From assembly GCA_005776395.1 (NCBI GenBank), contig SXPJ01000052.1:1-55327 (forward strand): DNA of 55,327 bases. The letters are read 5' to 3'. How positions within the stretch are numbered: the stretch's first letter is position 1; each line of letters starts with the position of its first letter. Of this stretch, positions 16,801 to 25,840 are shown piece by piece. This DNA comes from Bdellovibrionales bacterium (GTDB lineage: Bacteria > Bdellovibrionota > FAC87 > UBA2466). Position numbers and translations under genes: made by a program. A model generated the notes under the pieces. The model had not been told where the DNA came from. It saw nothing but the letters and a program-made list of their open reading frames with translations, and did no database searches.

Positions 16801-17493
16801 TTATCGTTTAGTATTTTCAAAGGATTGATAGTTTTCAATTAATATTCGAATTCGTTCTCCAGATTCTCGACTTAGTAAACGCTCTGGAAGAGATTCGTAA
16901 ACAAGCCAATGAGTAAGAATTACTGAGATGTCTAAATAAACCCAGATTCTATTGGGGTTTTGTGGGTTTCTGAAAAAGTGAAAATAACCCGAGAGGTTTT
17001 CAACTGGAGAGTCTTCTGCTTGCAGGGTAGTTATTTTCATTGAGAATATGTTTTTGTCCTCTGTGGGTGGGAAGTCGAAATGAAAAGTTCGACCAATGGG
17101 TATTTTAAGGGCGGGTAGAGCTAAGACCAGTTGAAGATCAATGTTGTTTGGATTGAAAGGATCTGCTTTCATTCCTGTGATTTGGATATAAAAGGTTTCC
17201 CCAGAACCTCGATTATTAATATTTGGAAGAGCCCAGATGGGGAAATCTGAAACCTTTTGGGATATTCTTTTTAAAATATTCCAATCGGCCTCCATAGAAA
17301 TAAAGGCTTCTAATGAGATCTTTCGATTGCCCATTCTCTTAACTGTTTTTTCAAAATAATCAGATTGCTGATTTTTTAGAACGGCTTGAAGTTTTGATAA
17401 AATCTCATTGGGGGAGATAACATTTTCACAAAAAGAAGATGAGCAGTAAATTAGACTTAGGAATAAAAATTTTAAGGCTTTTTGATAACCCAT
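16801..17493 (-). CDS. Secreted START/SRPBCC-like protein
   Basis: 230 residues with signal peptide (FLFLSLIYCSSSFC). ADWNILKRISQKVSDFPIWALPNIN and the final ISVILTHWLVYESLPERLL helix recall secreted START-like (SRPBCC) proteins, which bind hydrophobic ligands. ATG 17493 preferred because the signal peptide then starts directly; a GTG at 17514 is possible. It overlaps the end of ubiB by 22 bases and is the third gene of rnr-ubiB. With UbiB upstream, a lipid-handling role is plausible but unproved. Confidence 0.7.
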   Translation of the reverse strand: MGYQKALKFLFLSLIYCSSSFCENVISPNEILSKLQAVLKNQQSDYFEKTVKRMGNRKISLEAFISMEADWNILKRISQKVSDFPIWALPNINNRGSGETFYIQITGMKADPFNPNNIDLQLVLALPALKIPIGRTFHFDFPPTEDKNIFSMKITTLQAEDSPVENLSGYFHFFRNPQNPNRIWVYLDISVILTHWLVYESLPERLLSRESGERIRILIENYQSFENTKR

Positions 17494-19145
17494 AGTCCGC
17501 GTCCTAAGAGCCAAAACCCAAGTCCTACTAGTACAATTCCATAGATGGGAAATCCGGAAAATTCGGGCCCTTTTCCTAGGAAGAGAAGGGCAACTCCCAC
17601 CGAAATAATAGTGAAACTTGTTATCGCAGTATAAAAGAAATAGTTAAAAGATTTAATGGCTTGGGTAAGCGCTAGCAGTTCTTTGCTTTTGACTTCGAAA
17701 GCAAAATGGTTGTGAGACCACACCTTAAGAAATCTTTTTAAAAGTCTGGGAAATGTTTCAAGGGTATCTTGAAGATCTCGTCCTAAAATAATTAAGTCAT
17801 GGGTAAGACGTTCTTTGCTATATCTCGAGGATAAAACCTGCTTAGCAAGTCGACTCCCTAGTTGTAGCACATCGAAAGTAGGGTCCAATCTTTTTCCTAA
17901 CCCATCGATTGTCATGATAGCTCGAAATAACAGCATAAGTTCTCTAGGAACTTTTAAATGATGTTGAGCTGCAATATTAGTTGAACGAAGAAGAAGTTTG
18001 CCTGCATTAACTTCCCCTAATGACATGCCTACATAGGGAGATAGGGTGTCCATTAAATCTTTTTGCAGGACATTAATATCTGTTTCTCCAGAAGGAGCAC
18101 AGAGTATTAGGTATTCCGAGGCTAAGCTTTCATAGTCTTCATCGATAATTGCGATAAACATCGTGATGATACTGTCTTTGACTTTTTTTCCAAGTCTTCC
18201 CACAATACCAAAATCAATGATTCCGATATTTCCATCGGTAAGAACAAAAAGATTCCCAGGATGTAAATCTCCATGAAATAGACCATCATGCATGACCATG
18301 TGAAAAAAAGCATCGGCTCCGATTTCTATTATTGATTTCGGATCAATTTTAGCCTGAAGAATAGCTTCGCGATCAGAAAAACGAATTCCTTCAAATTGCT
18401 CTAAAACTAAAATGCGAGAAGTGCTATAGCTATCATAGACTTTTGGAATTCTGATTTTTTGAAGATCTTTTAAGTTCTGTTTTATTTTTCGTATATTGTT
18501 GGACTCAACAAGAAAGTCGAGTTCGAAAATAATTGATTGAAAAAACTCTTCCACCAATCCCACTGGATTAAAGGGCTTAACTTCAGGTATGTATTTTTCC
18601 AGGAGAATAGCAAGTCCTCTCAAGATGGAAATGTCATTTTGAATTATTTTATCAATGCCAGGACGCTGAATTTTAACGGCGACCTTTTCACCAGTTTTCA
18701 AAGTAGCAAAATGGACTTGAGCAATACTTGCCGCGGCTTTGGGGGTAGTATCAAAATGACTAAAGGTATCATTAATGGATCCTTTTAAATCTGACTCCAA
18801 GAAAGCTCGAATTTCATCAAAAGGGACTGTAGCTACGTTGTCTTGTAGTTTTGAAAATTCATCGACGTAGGATTCCGGTATTAGATCGGAACGTGTAGCT
18901 AGTAATTGACCTAGTTTAACAAAAGTGGGGCCTAATTCCTCAAAGCTTAATCGCAATCGTTCAGGAATGGGGAGATCTGCATAGCTGGGATTGATGGTCT
19001 CTTTTTCTCCGAGGAATCTTGATAGGTTCATTCGGTGCAATAGATCGATAAAGCCATGCTTTACCAGCACTCGAAGAATTTCAGTGACACGGCCCGCATT
19101 TTTAAATGCCTGCGCCATATGGGTTGCTGTAGAAATAACTTTCAT
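17472..19145 (-). CDS. ubiB: UbiB/ABC1/AarF-family atypical kinase-like protein
   Basis: 557 residues. The family-specific KxGQ segment (FVKLGQLLATRSDLIPESY), Ala-rich loop AAASIAQVHFA, catalytic HGDLHPGNLF and metal-binding IDFGIVG are all present. Two C-terminal membrane helices follow (about 505-550). UbiB proteins are ATPases supporting coenzyme Q or other isoprenoid lipid metabolism. Its start overlaps the end of rnr by ATGA. Confidence 0.9.
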   Translation of the reverse strand: MKVISTATHMAQAFKNAGRVTEILRVLVKHGFIDLLHRMNLSRFLGEKETINPSYADLPIPERLRLSFEELGPTFVKLGQLLATRSDLIPESYVDEFSKLQDNVATVPFDEIRAFLESDLKGSINDTFSHFDTTPKAAASIAQVHFATLKTGEKVAVKIQRPGIDKIIQNDISILRGLAILLEKYIPEVKPFNPVGLVEEFFQSIIFELDFLVESNNIRKIKQNLKDLQKIRIPKVYDSYSTSRILVLEQFEGIRFSDREAILQAKIDPKSIIEIGADAFFHMVMHDGLFHGDLHPGNLFVLTDGNIGIIDFGIVGRLGKKVKDSIITMFIAIIDEDYESLASEYLILCAPSGETDINVLQKDLMDTLSPYVGMSLGEVNAGKLLLRSTNIAAQHHLKVPRELMLLFRAIMTIDGLGKRLDPTFDVLQLGSRLAKQVLSSRYSKERLTHDLIILGRDLQDTLETFPRLLKRFLKVWSHNHFAFEVKSKELLALTQAIKSFNYFFYTAITSFTIISVGVALLFLGKGPEFSGFPIYGIVLVGLGFWLLGRGLWVIKKP

Positions 19146-21142
19146 TTTTTATTAGCCAGAGAAAAAGTAATTTGCCCCTCTTCTACATCGACTGAGATGA
19201 GCTGTACTTCCATGGAATCCCCTACCGTTAAAGTTGAATGACCTGGGCGTTTTCGAAAGCACATATGATCTTCATCAAATTGGTAAAAACCATCGAGTGA
19301 ATCGACTGGTAAGAACCCTTCAAGCCCGAATTGAGGAACCTCTATAAAAATACCACGCTCAATAAGCCCTGAAATCGTTCCTGAAAAGGATTCTCCTATT
19401 TTAGGTTTCATAAACCAACATTGCTTTCGTCGAGTTACGAAGCGCTCGGCTTCCATGGCTCGACGTTCGCGTTCACTGGTCTTTTCGCCTAACTTCTGAA
19501 AATCGACACCCTCAGTAAACTTATCGGAATGAGAGTGCTTTAGAATAAATTCTTTTAAGGCTCGATGCACAATTAAATCAGGATATCGACGAATAGGGGA
19601 GGTGAAATGGGTATAATCCATAAGGGCAAGTCCGAAGTGCCCTTTAGGCGTAGGTTCATACCGAGCCTGCTTTTGACTTCTTAAAATAGCCTGGTGCAGC
19701 GTGTGAGCCCCTTTTTTTCCGAAGGTATCGGTTAGAACTTTTGAGAAGGCGATAGGGGTAATCTCTTTCAGCATTTGAGCAAAGCCCAAGCGGTGCAATA
19801 GAGAGTTGAGTTCGTCAACTTTTTCCCAAGTTGGAGTCTCATGAACACGATAGAGTGAACTAGCCTTTCCCAGCCTTAGGGCTTTTGCTACTTCGGAATT
19901 GGCGGCGATCATAAATTCTTCAATGAGGCGATGGGACTCGAAGCGGGGCCGTTTATAAATATTGTTGGGAACACCGGTCTCATCCAATTCCATTTGGCAT
20001 TCAGTCAGATCAAAGTCCAAAACTCCGCGCTCTTTTCTGTTATGAGTTAGCTTATGGTAGAGCTCTAGAGCGAGATTAAGCGGCTCTCTCAACGTTTTAA
20101 AGGCTTCAATTTGAGAGGGATCCTTTTCGTAAAAAGAGTGGAGTTGGTTATAAGTAATTCTCTGGGCTGTTCGAATAATACCTTCATAAAATTGAGTTGA
20201 GATTATCTGTCCTGTTCGATCGTAGTGAATCTCAGCATTCAATGTGAGTTTGTCAGTTTGAGGACGAAGACTACAAAGATCATTAGACAAGATCTCAGGT
20301 AACATCGGAACACAGGTTCCTGGAAGATATACACTGGTTGAGCGTTCAAAAGCTGAGTAATCTAAATCTGTTTTGGGACGAACAAAAAAACTTACATCAG
20401 CAATAGCAACATAAAGAATATAGCCGCCCTTATCTCCAGCTTTTACTAAAATAGCATCGTCAAAATCTTTAGCGTCCTCTCCATCTACGGTCACAAAAGG
20501 AAGATCTCTTAAGTCTTTGCGGGTAGGGGAGTGAGATTTTAATTCTTCTTGTCCCCACTGAATTGAACGATCGGCATCTCGCAAAACCTTAACCGAAAAA
20601 TTATCGGGTATTCCATATTTAGCGAGAGCAATTTTATTATCCATTTTTGGGGAGAGATCTTTTCCTAAACATTCGGCAATAGTGACTACAGCAGGGTTTC
20701 TTTGAGTGGGGTACTCAACAATTTTAGCTAGAACCCATTGATGAGATTCAATTTTGTAAGATTCTCCTGCGACCAAAAAAAGATCGCCGACACTGGTTTC
20801 GATATAGGGGTGTCTTCCATCTTTTTTAAATACTCCTAGAACCTCTTTTTGAGATCTTTCGATTATATTTATAATCTCAGCCGCTAAACCTTTTCCATCT
20901 CGATGAATTTTATATTCGACAATGTCTCTATCCATGAGGAGTCTAGCTTGATGTCGATTAACAAAGGCATCTTTTTGTTTCGGATCTGATGAGATAACAA
21001 AAGCAAATCCTTGAGGTTTTTTTTGGACTCGTCCAGTAAGTGCTCGTTTAGGTTGTTTAAATGAATTTTTGTCACCACGAGAACGGTGTCTTTTTTTTTC
21101 TGATTTTTTGCTGTCTTGTTTTTGCTTTTTGCGGTGTCGCAC
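19142..21142 (-). CDS. rnr: Ribonuclease R (RNB-family exoribonuclease)
   Basis: 3'-to-5' exoribonuclease. A basic N-terminus (KKQKQDSKKSEKKRHRSR) is followed by cold-shock OB domains, the RNB domain from about residue 215 with catalytic Asp residues in VDGEDAKDFDDAI, TSPIRRYPDLIVHR, and a C-terminal S1 domain ending GQITFSLANKK. At 666 residues it lacks the helix-turn-helix N-terminus and Lys-rich tail of the 813-residue E. coli enzyme. First gene of rnr-ubiB-START-like. Confidence 0.92.
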   Translation of the reverse strand: MRHRKKQKQDSKKSEKKRHRSRGDKNSFKQPKRALTGRVQKKPQGFAFVISSDPKQKDAFVNRHQARLLMDRDIVEYKIHRDGKGLAAEIINIIERSQKEVLGVFKKDGRHPYIETSVGDLFLVAGESYKIESHQWVLAKIVEYPTQRNPAVVTIAECLGKDLSPKMDNKIALAKYGIPDNFSVKVLRDADRSIQWGQEELKSHSPTRKDLRDLPFVTVDGEDAKDFDDAILVKAGDKGGYILYVAIADVSFFVRPKTDLDYSAFERSTSVYLPGTCVPMLPEILSNDLCSLRPQTDKLTLNAEIHYDRTGQIISTQFYEGIIRTAQRITYNQLHSFYEKDPSQIEAFKTLREPLNLALELYHKLTHNRKERGVLDFDLTECQMELDETGVPNNIYKRPRFESHRLIEEFMIAANSEVAKALRLGKASSLYRVHETPTWEKVDELNSLLHRLGFAQMLKEITPIAFSKVLTDTFGKKGAHTLHQAILRSQKQARYEPTPKGHFGLALMDYTHFTSPIRRYPDLIVHRALKEFILKHSHSDKFTEGVDFQKLGEKTSERERRAMEAERFVTRRKQCWFMKPKIGESFSGTISGLIERGIFIEVPQFGLEGFLPVDSLDGFYQFDEDHMCFRKRPGHSTLTVGDSMEVQLISVDVEEGQITFSLANKK

Positions 21143-21224
21143 AGAGAAAAGTATCGCTGTCTATATAAAAAATGTCATGGGTTAAATAACCGCTCGAAGA
21201 AAATTTGGTGATTAAGGTGTTAGG

Positions 21225-22427
21225 TTATTGTTTTGACTTAAAGGGGGAAGGTAGCTTTTTTCCCAGACTTAAAGGGGGAACCTTTTGATTAAAATTATCT
21301 GAAGAACTAAAACCTTTATCGTTTTGAGATCTTGGAGTCGAAATAGAATCATCTGGAAGAGCTAAAGCCACATCTGCATCATTGTTAAACGATTGTTCTC
21401 GGCTTATAGGGGGGGCTAACCTTTGAGGTGGCATATAGTTATTGTAGTAGTTATTACCAGGGTATCCCATGGGCGGCGCCATTTGGGGGAGATAAGGATT
21501 ATATCCGGGCATTGTAGGCCCCACCGATGAAGGCTGTCTGGGATTAGGTCGGCCGAGGCTATCTAAGTCAGCTCTGCCGTAGTAATTATTGGCATGGGGT
21601 TGAAATTTTAAAAGCGGTGTTACTTGAGCGCCTTTGGGGTAGCAAACGATATTGTCTTGAGCAGGTTCAGAGGCTGAACTGTAGGTGTTATCAATGGCTT
21701 GAGCGATGTTATTTCCAGTGTGGCCATTTCCTTTTTCAAATCCGATATTGGCTTTTACTTGTGTATTGACTGGAAAACAGAGGATCATTTCGTCTTCTGG
21801 TTTTTCCATTTGAGTCCAATTTTTTTCGGGTGTTAAACTCTTAACTTCTTCAAGTTTTACGGACTCTGGAACAGATTTTTTTGATTCAGGTTCGACAGCA
21901 ACAGAGGCAGGAGCATGGGCAATAGCAGGAGTAGCAACAGATGCGGGGGCCCTTTTATTAACTACATTAGGACCCATGGCTCGATCAGAATCTTTGGGGA
22001 AAACATCTACAATGAGTCTTGAAGGATTTTGAAGCCAAAAGGCATCGACAATTGAGTTGGACTGTTTCATGAAAGTTCTAATTTCAAAGCCGGCAGTGGT
22101 GTCAGTGTTGACTGAAACCGGCCCAAAGTACTGACTCTTCTTGACGTAGGCTTCGTTAATTGAAGATTCAGGAATAGCGCCAAATAAAGAGGCTTTACTT
22201 ACATGAATTGTAGTTTCTTTTCCAAGTTTATCTGGGACTAAGCGAATATTAGGAACCTCTTTTCCTGGAATTTTTGATGAGAATTCTAATACCAATCTTT
22301 CAAATCTTAACTTTAAGTGCCGATTAAATCGAAATTTTTTGATTTGAAATTCGGCCTCCCCTTCACTAGTCGCAAAGAGAGAAGTTAGAGTTAAACAGAA
22401 TAAAGGAATCCATTTTAAGTTTTGCAT
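21225..22427 (-). CDS. Secreted protein with AMIN-like N-domain and Pro-rich tail
   Basis: 400 residues, signal peptide of about 22. Residues 25-145 are beta-rich and end in FWLQNPSRLIVDVFP, the pattern of AMIN domains that bind peptidoglycan or secretin partners. The rest is low-complexity: Ala/Val/Pro stretches, two copies of a 'ILCFPVNTQVK / IVCYPKGAQVT' unit (about 215 and 263), and Pro/Asn/Tyr-rich PGYNPYLPQMAPPMGYPGNNYY. The C-terminus carries a duplicated 15-bp sequence (21236 and 21263). Function unknown; divergent from a lipoprotein gene. Confidence 0.7.
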   Translation of the reverse strand: MQNLKWIPLFCLTLTSLFATSEGEAEFQIKKFRFNRHLKLRFERLVLEFSSKIPGKEVPNIRLVPDKLGKETTIHVSKASLFGAIPESSINEAYVKKSQYFGPVSVNTDTTAGFEIRTFMKQSNSIVDAFWLQNPSRLIVDVFPKDSDRAMGPNVVNKRAPASVATPAIAHAPASVAVEPESKKSVPESVKLEEVKSLTPEKNWTQMEKPEDEMILCFPVNTQVKANIGFEKGNGHTGNNIAQAIDNTYSSASEPAQDNIVCYPKGAQVTPLLKFQPHANNYYGRADLDSLGRPNPRQPSSVGPTMPGYNPYLPQMAPPMGYPGNNYYNNYMPPQRLAPPISREQSFNNDADVALALPDDSISTPRSQNDKGFSSSDNFNQKVPPLSLGKKLPSPFKSKQ

Positions 22428-22451
22428 AGACTTTTCACCCGTTAATTTAGG

Positions 22452-22473
22452 TGTCCAAGATATGAATCGGACA
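22452..22473. promoter_or_regulatory. Inverted repeat in divergent intergenic region
   Basis: TGTCC-AA-GAT-atga-ATC-GGACA forms an 8-bp interrupted dyad in the 100-base gap between the divergent AMIN-like and lipoprotein genes, upstream of a TAAAAT -10-like element (22483-22488). Possible operator. Confidence 0.3.
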
Positions 22474-22527
22474 TTTGTGGTAAAATCTTAAGAGTATTTT
22501 GAAAGAATTTAACGAGGCGAGTTAATA

Positions 22528-23481
22528 ATGAGTGTTAAACGGCCCCAATTGAAAACAGTTCTTCTTAGTTCTCTGGTATTAATGGGTTTGTCCCATTGTG
22601 CTTCTCAACCCACTTCGCCTACCCAATCTAAAATCTCAGATATTCTTGAAGAGATAAGACCAGAAGAGGGTTCCACAAATCAGGTTAGAGTTTCAGATAA
22701 TCCACTGGTTATTCATATATCCGCAAAGTTGCAGAGTCTTGGCTATGAAGCGTTAGGTTTGCAGTTTGAGACTGATGGTACTCTTCTTTTACTGGGAAAA
22801 ATTTTCGACTCTCCAGTGAGCCACGAAAGACAAATTCGAATTATTTATACTGGGCTTGCAATGTCTTATGATTCAAAGCACCAGTCTTTGACTATTGGCG
22901 AGAGTAAAGATCTGGGTTCTATTTTAATCTTCATCGACAAAAATATTCCCAAACGAAATTCAAGCGAGCAGATTAATAAGCCCTCTCCGGTATCGATGCC
23001 CACTCTACCCACAACGGATAAACAATCTAGCTCGATCGATAAGAGTGAGAACTCATCGATTTTAAATCAGGCCAAGTCCTCAAAAAAGAAATTACATAGC
23101 AAAAAATTAAAAGGTAAAAATTTGGGAGTAAAGCCATCTAAGAAGGGTTTCAAGGATAGCAAAAAGACTGTAACACCTGTTCCCACAGTATCTTCTTCTA
23201 CGACAGAACCTCAATTTCCAGTAGAAACAGTGAATCCCACGGTTACGATAGAACCTCAATTTCCAGTAGAAACAGTGAATCCCACGGTTACGATAGAACC
23301 TCAACTTCCAGCAGAAACAGTGAACCCCACGGTTACGACAGAACCTCAACTTCCAGCAGAAACAGTGAACCCCACCATTGCGATTCCCTCATCGACTGTA
23401 GCTCCAACCTCTTCCACCATTTCGCCATCTACGTTGGTGCCATCGACGACGATGACGCCTGATGAGGCTATTCCAGAATAG
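22528..23481 (+). CDS. Lipoprotein with tandem 15-residue repeats
   Basis: 317 residues, lipobox LSHC (Cys24). Residues 40-150 are a compact, AMIN-like beta-rich region (VIHISAKLQSLGYEALGLQFE...). Then comes a Ser/Lys-rich linker and, from about residue 227, four 15-residue repeats EPQ(F/L)P(V/A)ETVNPTVT(I/T), followed by a Ser/Thr/Pro tail. Such tails usually span the cell wall or act as flexible spacers. Divergent from the AMIN-like gene, so the two may work together at the envelope. Confidence 0.7.
   Translation: MSVKRPQLKTVLLSSLVLMGLSHCASQPTSPTQSKISDILEEIRPEEGSTNQVRVSDNPLVIHISAKLQSLGYEALGLQFETDGTLLLLGKIFDSPVSHERQIRIIYTGLAMSYDSKHQSLTIGESKDLGSILIFIDKNIPKRNSSEQINKPSPVSMPTLPTTDKQSSSIDKSENSSILNQAKSSKKKLHSKKLKGKNLGVKPSKKGFKDSKKTVTPVPTVSSSTTEPQFPVETVNPTVTIEPQFPVETVNPTVTIEPQLPAETVNPTVTTEPQLPAETVNPTIAIPSSTVAPTSSTISPSTLVPSTTMTPDEAIPE
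23206..23385 (+). repeat. Four tandem 45-bp repeats inside the lipoprotein gene
   Basis: Units start at 23206, 23251, 23296 and 23341 (each GAACCTCAA...). Units 1 and 2 are nearly identical, as are 3 and 4, suggesting duplication of a two-unit block. In-frame, so copy number can vary without breaking the gene. Confidence 0.95.
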
Positions 23482-23518
23482 ACTGAATCAAGTGGAGTTC
23501 TCTTGAACCGGCGTCTCT

Positions 23519-23791
23519 CTATCTCTTAATCTTTTGGGTAAGCTCCTCAATTTCGTTTAGGGCGATATCGACTTCGCTCTTGTGGGTTCTGAAATTGAGA
23601 ATACAAAGGCGTAGGTAAAGCTTTCCAGTTAAACGCGTAGAGCTGTTATAAAACACCCCTCGCTTTTGTATTTCATCTAAGAGTTTTTGGGTCAGCTTAT
23701 CGCTTTCCTCATCTGACTTTCCTTTAATTCTAAAGATGACGCAGGATAGTTGCGGAATGGGGCCAGTTTCGATTATGAAAAGTGAATCAAT
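23519..23791 (-). pseudogene. Decayed C-terminal fragment of a group II PLP-dependent decarboxylase
   Basis: The 419-base space between two plus-strand genes holds a ~90-codon minus-strand open frame ending in TAG at 23519. It contains GPIPQLSCVIFRIKGKSDE, GVFYNSSTRLTGKLYLRLCI and LNFRTHKSEVDIAL, which match the last domain of aromatic-L-amino-acid/glutamate-type decarboxylases ('lsvvcFR', 'T.l.gk..lR.c..n.rT'). An in-frame TGA (23792-23794) bounds it upstream. No Lys-containing catalytic domain remains and no start or ribosome binding site is visible, so it is a gene remnant. Confidence 0.75.
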
Positions 23792-23900
23792 TCAGTGAAT
23801 TAAACAACAGAACACAGAAAAATGAAACGTATTGGCAATCTATTTAAAATAACGCCTATTGTGAATTGAAGATTTGTATCTATTTTGCCGAAATTAAAAG

Positions 23901-24671
23901 ATGAACTGGAAACTGATCAAAGACCTTCTTTTGTTTGTTCCTATTGGAATTCCAAAAACTTGGACTGAGATTAGAGAAGTAAATCCCAATAAGCCCACTG
24001 TAGTGTTAATTTCTGGTTTTGGAGCCTCCCCCTCATCACTTCGAATCATGAGAAAACGGCTCTTGAAAGATGGTTTTAATGTTGTGATTCAGACTTTGAG
24101 TTATCAGGAGATTGCCGATAGCATTTCAGGGTTTTCCTGGCTTGCTGAAAAGTTAAGCCGTCTCGTTCAAGACTTAAAGAGTTTGCCAGGAATCAAGAAT
24201 CAGAAAATATTTATTGTGGCTCATTCGGCGGGTGGGTTAGTGGCTAGGTACTATGTTCAGACGTTGGAAGGGTATCAATATTTTGATGGACTTGTGACTT
24301 TGGCTACGCCCCATCAGGGAATGTGGCTCGCCTCTTTAGGATTTCTTACTCATTTGATAGTTAAGGCCAAATGCCTCTATGATATTTTGCCTATCTCCAG
24401 CTTTGTAAAGAAATTAAACAGTACAGAGTTTCCAGAGTCTTTCATGATGATGTCAATCTATTCGACTCACGATATTTTGTGCCCACCGAAAACCACCTTA
24501 TTACCACCTAAGATCTATAAGGTGCAGACGGTAAAACAATACGAACTCATGGGAATTTCCCATGTAGAGTTTTTATTTAAGAAAAAACCCTATCTGTTAT
24601 TGAAACAGTGGCTTCAGCAACAACTTGAATTGGAATCAAAAAAAGATATTCAAATTAAACTGAAGGCTTAG
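23901..24671 (+). CDS. Alpha/beta-hydrolase (lipase-like)
   Basis: 256 residues. KPTVVLISGFGASPSSL is the oxyanion segment, Ser109 in AHSAGGLVARYY the nucleophile, Asp in STHDILCPP and His in GISHVEFLF complete the triad. ATPHQGMWLAS is typical of triacylglycerol lipases and PGAP1-like esterases. No signal peptide, so likely cytoplasmic. Its stop overlaps the convergent gene by 4 bases. Confidence 0.85.
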   Translation: MNWKLIKDLLLFVPIGIPKTWTEIREVNPNKPTVVLISGFGASPSSLRIMRKRLLKDGFNVVIQTLSYQEIADSISGFSWLAEKLSRLVQDLKSLPGIKNQKIFIVAHSAGGLVARYYVQTLEGYQYFDGLVTLATPHQGMWLASLGFLTHLIVKAKCLYDILPISSFVKKLNSTEFPESFMMMSIYSTHDILCPPKTTLLPPKIYKVQTVKQYELMGISHVEFLFKKKPYLLLKQWLQQQLELESKKDIQIKLKA

Positions 24672-25006
24672 TTCAGTTTAATGCAGTCCTTAAGTGCATA
24701 CACAGTATTAATGTAAACATGACCATTAATAGAGACAGATTGCGATCCACTTAAGTTCAAAGAAGGAGCTATGAGTCTTGATTTAACCTGACAACTATAA
24801 ACAATTGACTTTAATATTTCGGTCGGTCTTTCAAGAGTGGCTAAATAGTCCACTACCTCTTCTGTCGCTGCTACAAATTCCTCTCCGCCCATGCCTTCGC
24901 CTCGTTTCCATACGACTACTTTTTTGGAGGCAAAATCCATTGCAGAAGAAGAAAGGCAAATTAGCATTCCTAAAAGAAGTGAATTTCGTAAAAGTGTAGG
25001 TTTCAT
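24668..25006 (-). CDS. Small secreted protein, unknown
   Basis: 112 residues. Signal peptide LLLGMLICLSSSAMDFA; two Cys residues (YSCQVK and LKDCIKLN) could form a disulfide. GGAG six bases before ATG 25006 favours that start over ATG 25018. Last gene of the rnr-independent rpoZ run; no family recognised. Confidence 0.7.
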   Translation of the reverse strand: MKPTLLRNSLLLGMLICLSSSAMDFASKKVVVWKRGEGMGGEEFVAATEEVVDYLATLERPTEILKSIVYSCQVKSRLIAPSLNLSGSQSVSINGHVYINTVYALKDCIKLN

Positions 25007-25030
25007 TAAAGACTCCATAGTTGGGGTTAA

Positions 25031-25834
25031 TTACCCAATAATATCCTCTCCCCCATCGACTCCCAAGACATTTCCTGTCATCCATCGTGCTTCAGGTAGA
25101 ACAAGTAGAGAAATAATCTCAGCAATGTCATGAGGGGTGGTCAATCTGCCACCAGGATTACGTTGAAGAGCACTTTCGATCATCTGTTCGTTTCCAGGGA
25201 TTTTTCTTAAAGCGGGAGTATCGGTGACACCGGCTCTAATAGCATTAACGGCAATAGCCTCTTTTCCCAATTCTAAAGCCAACTGTCGGCAGTGCGATTC
25301 TAATGCAGCTTTTGCAGCGGAGACCGCCCCATAAGTCGGCCATACTCTAGTTCCTCCGCTTGAGGTCATTGCAAAAATTCTAGAGCCTTTTTGAAGTAAC
25401 TTTGTACTCATCAGATCTTGAGTCCAGTAAACTAAACTGTGAGCCATTACATCCAAGGTCATTTCCATTTGCTCTTGAGAAATACGATCTTTGTCCTCAG
25501 TACTGGTGAAGGGTTTTAGGGTTCCAAAGGCTAGTGAGTGAACAAGACAATGAATTCCCCCCTCAACATTTTTTTGAAGGTCGGCCAGAATCTCTTTGCG
25601 TTTTTCTTTGTCTGCCGCATTAGCATTGAAAAAGTGGGCCTTGACCCCATGTCCTTTAATTTTTTGAATAACCTCTTCAACATGAGGAAGGGTGCCTTTT
25701 CGATCCAGGTGAACCCCTACGATATTCATTCCTACTTCAGCGAGTTTTAAAGAAATTGCTTCTCCAAACCCACTTGAAGCTCCTAGAACCAATGCCCATT
25801 TACCTTTAACTGATGATGTCACTTTTGACTCCAT
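25031..25834 (-). CDS. FabL/FabI-like enoyl-ACP reductase (SDR)
   Basis: 267 residues. Dinucleotide motif GASSGFG at 18-24; active-site Tyr168 and Lys175 are spaced Y-x6-K, the spacing of enoyl-ACP reductases rather than the Y-x3-K of ordinary short-chain dehydrogenases. LVHSLAFG, SLVYWTQDL and NVLGVDGG also fit FabL/FabI. It would reduce trans-2-enoyl-ACP in fatty-acid elongation. 6-base gap after the DUF4340 gene. Confidence 0.75.
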   Translation of the reverse strand: MESKVTSSVKGKWALVLGASSGFGEAISLKLAEVGMNIVGVHLDRKGTLPHVEEVIQKIKGHGVKAHFFNANAADKEKRKEILADLQKNVEGGIHCLVHSLAFGTLKPFTSTEDKDRISQEQMEMTLDVMAHSLVYWTQDLMSTKLLQKGSRIFAMTSSGGTRVWPTYGAVSAAKAALESHCRQLALELGKEAIAVNAIRAGVTDTPALRKIPGNEQMIESALQRNPGGRLTTPHDIAEIISLLVLPEARWMTGNVLGVDGGEDIIG

Positions 25835-25840
25835 TCTTGC

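Noticed and set aside
23107-23349. Minus-strand Cys/Trp/Arg-rich repetitive frame
   Set aside because: It is the complement of the 45-bp tandem repeats in the lipoprotein gene; no ribosome binding site.
23206-23385. Tandem repeats as a CRISPR array
   Set aside because: Units are contiguous with no spacers, in frame inside a lipoprotein gene, and no cas genes are near.
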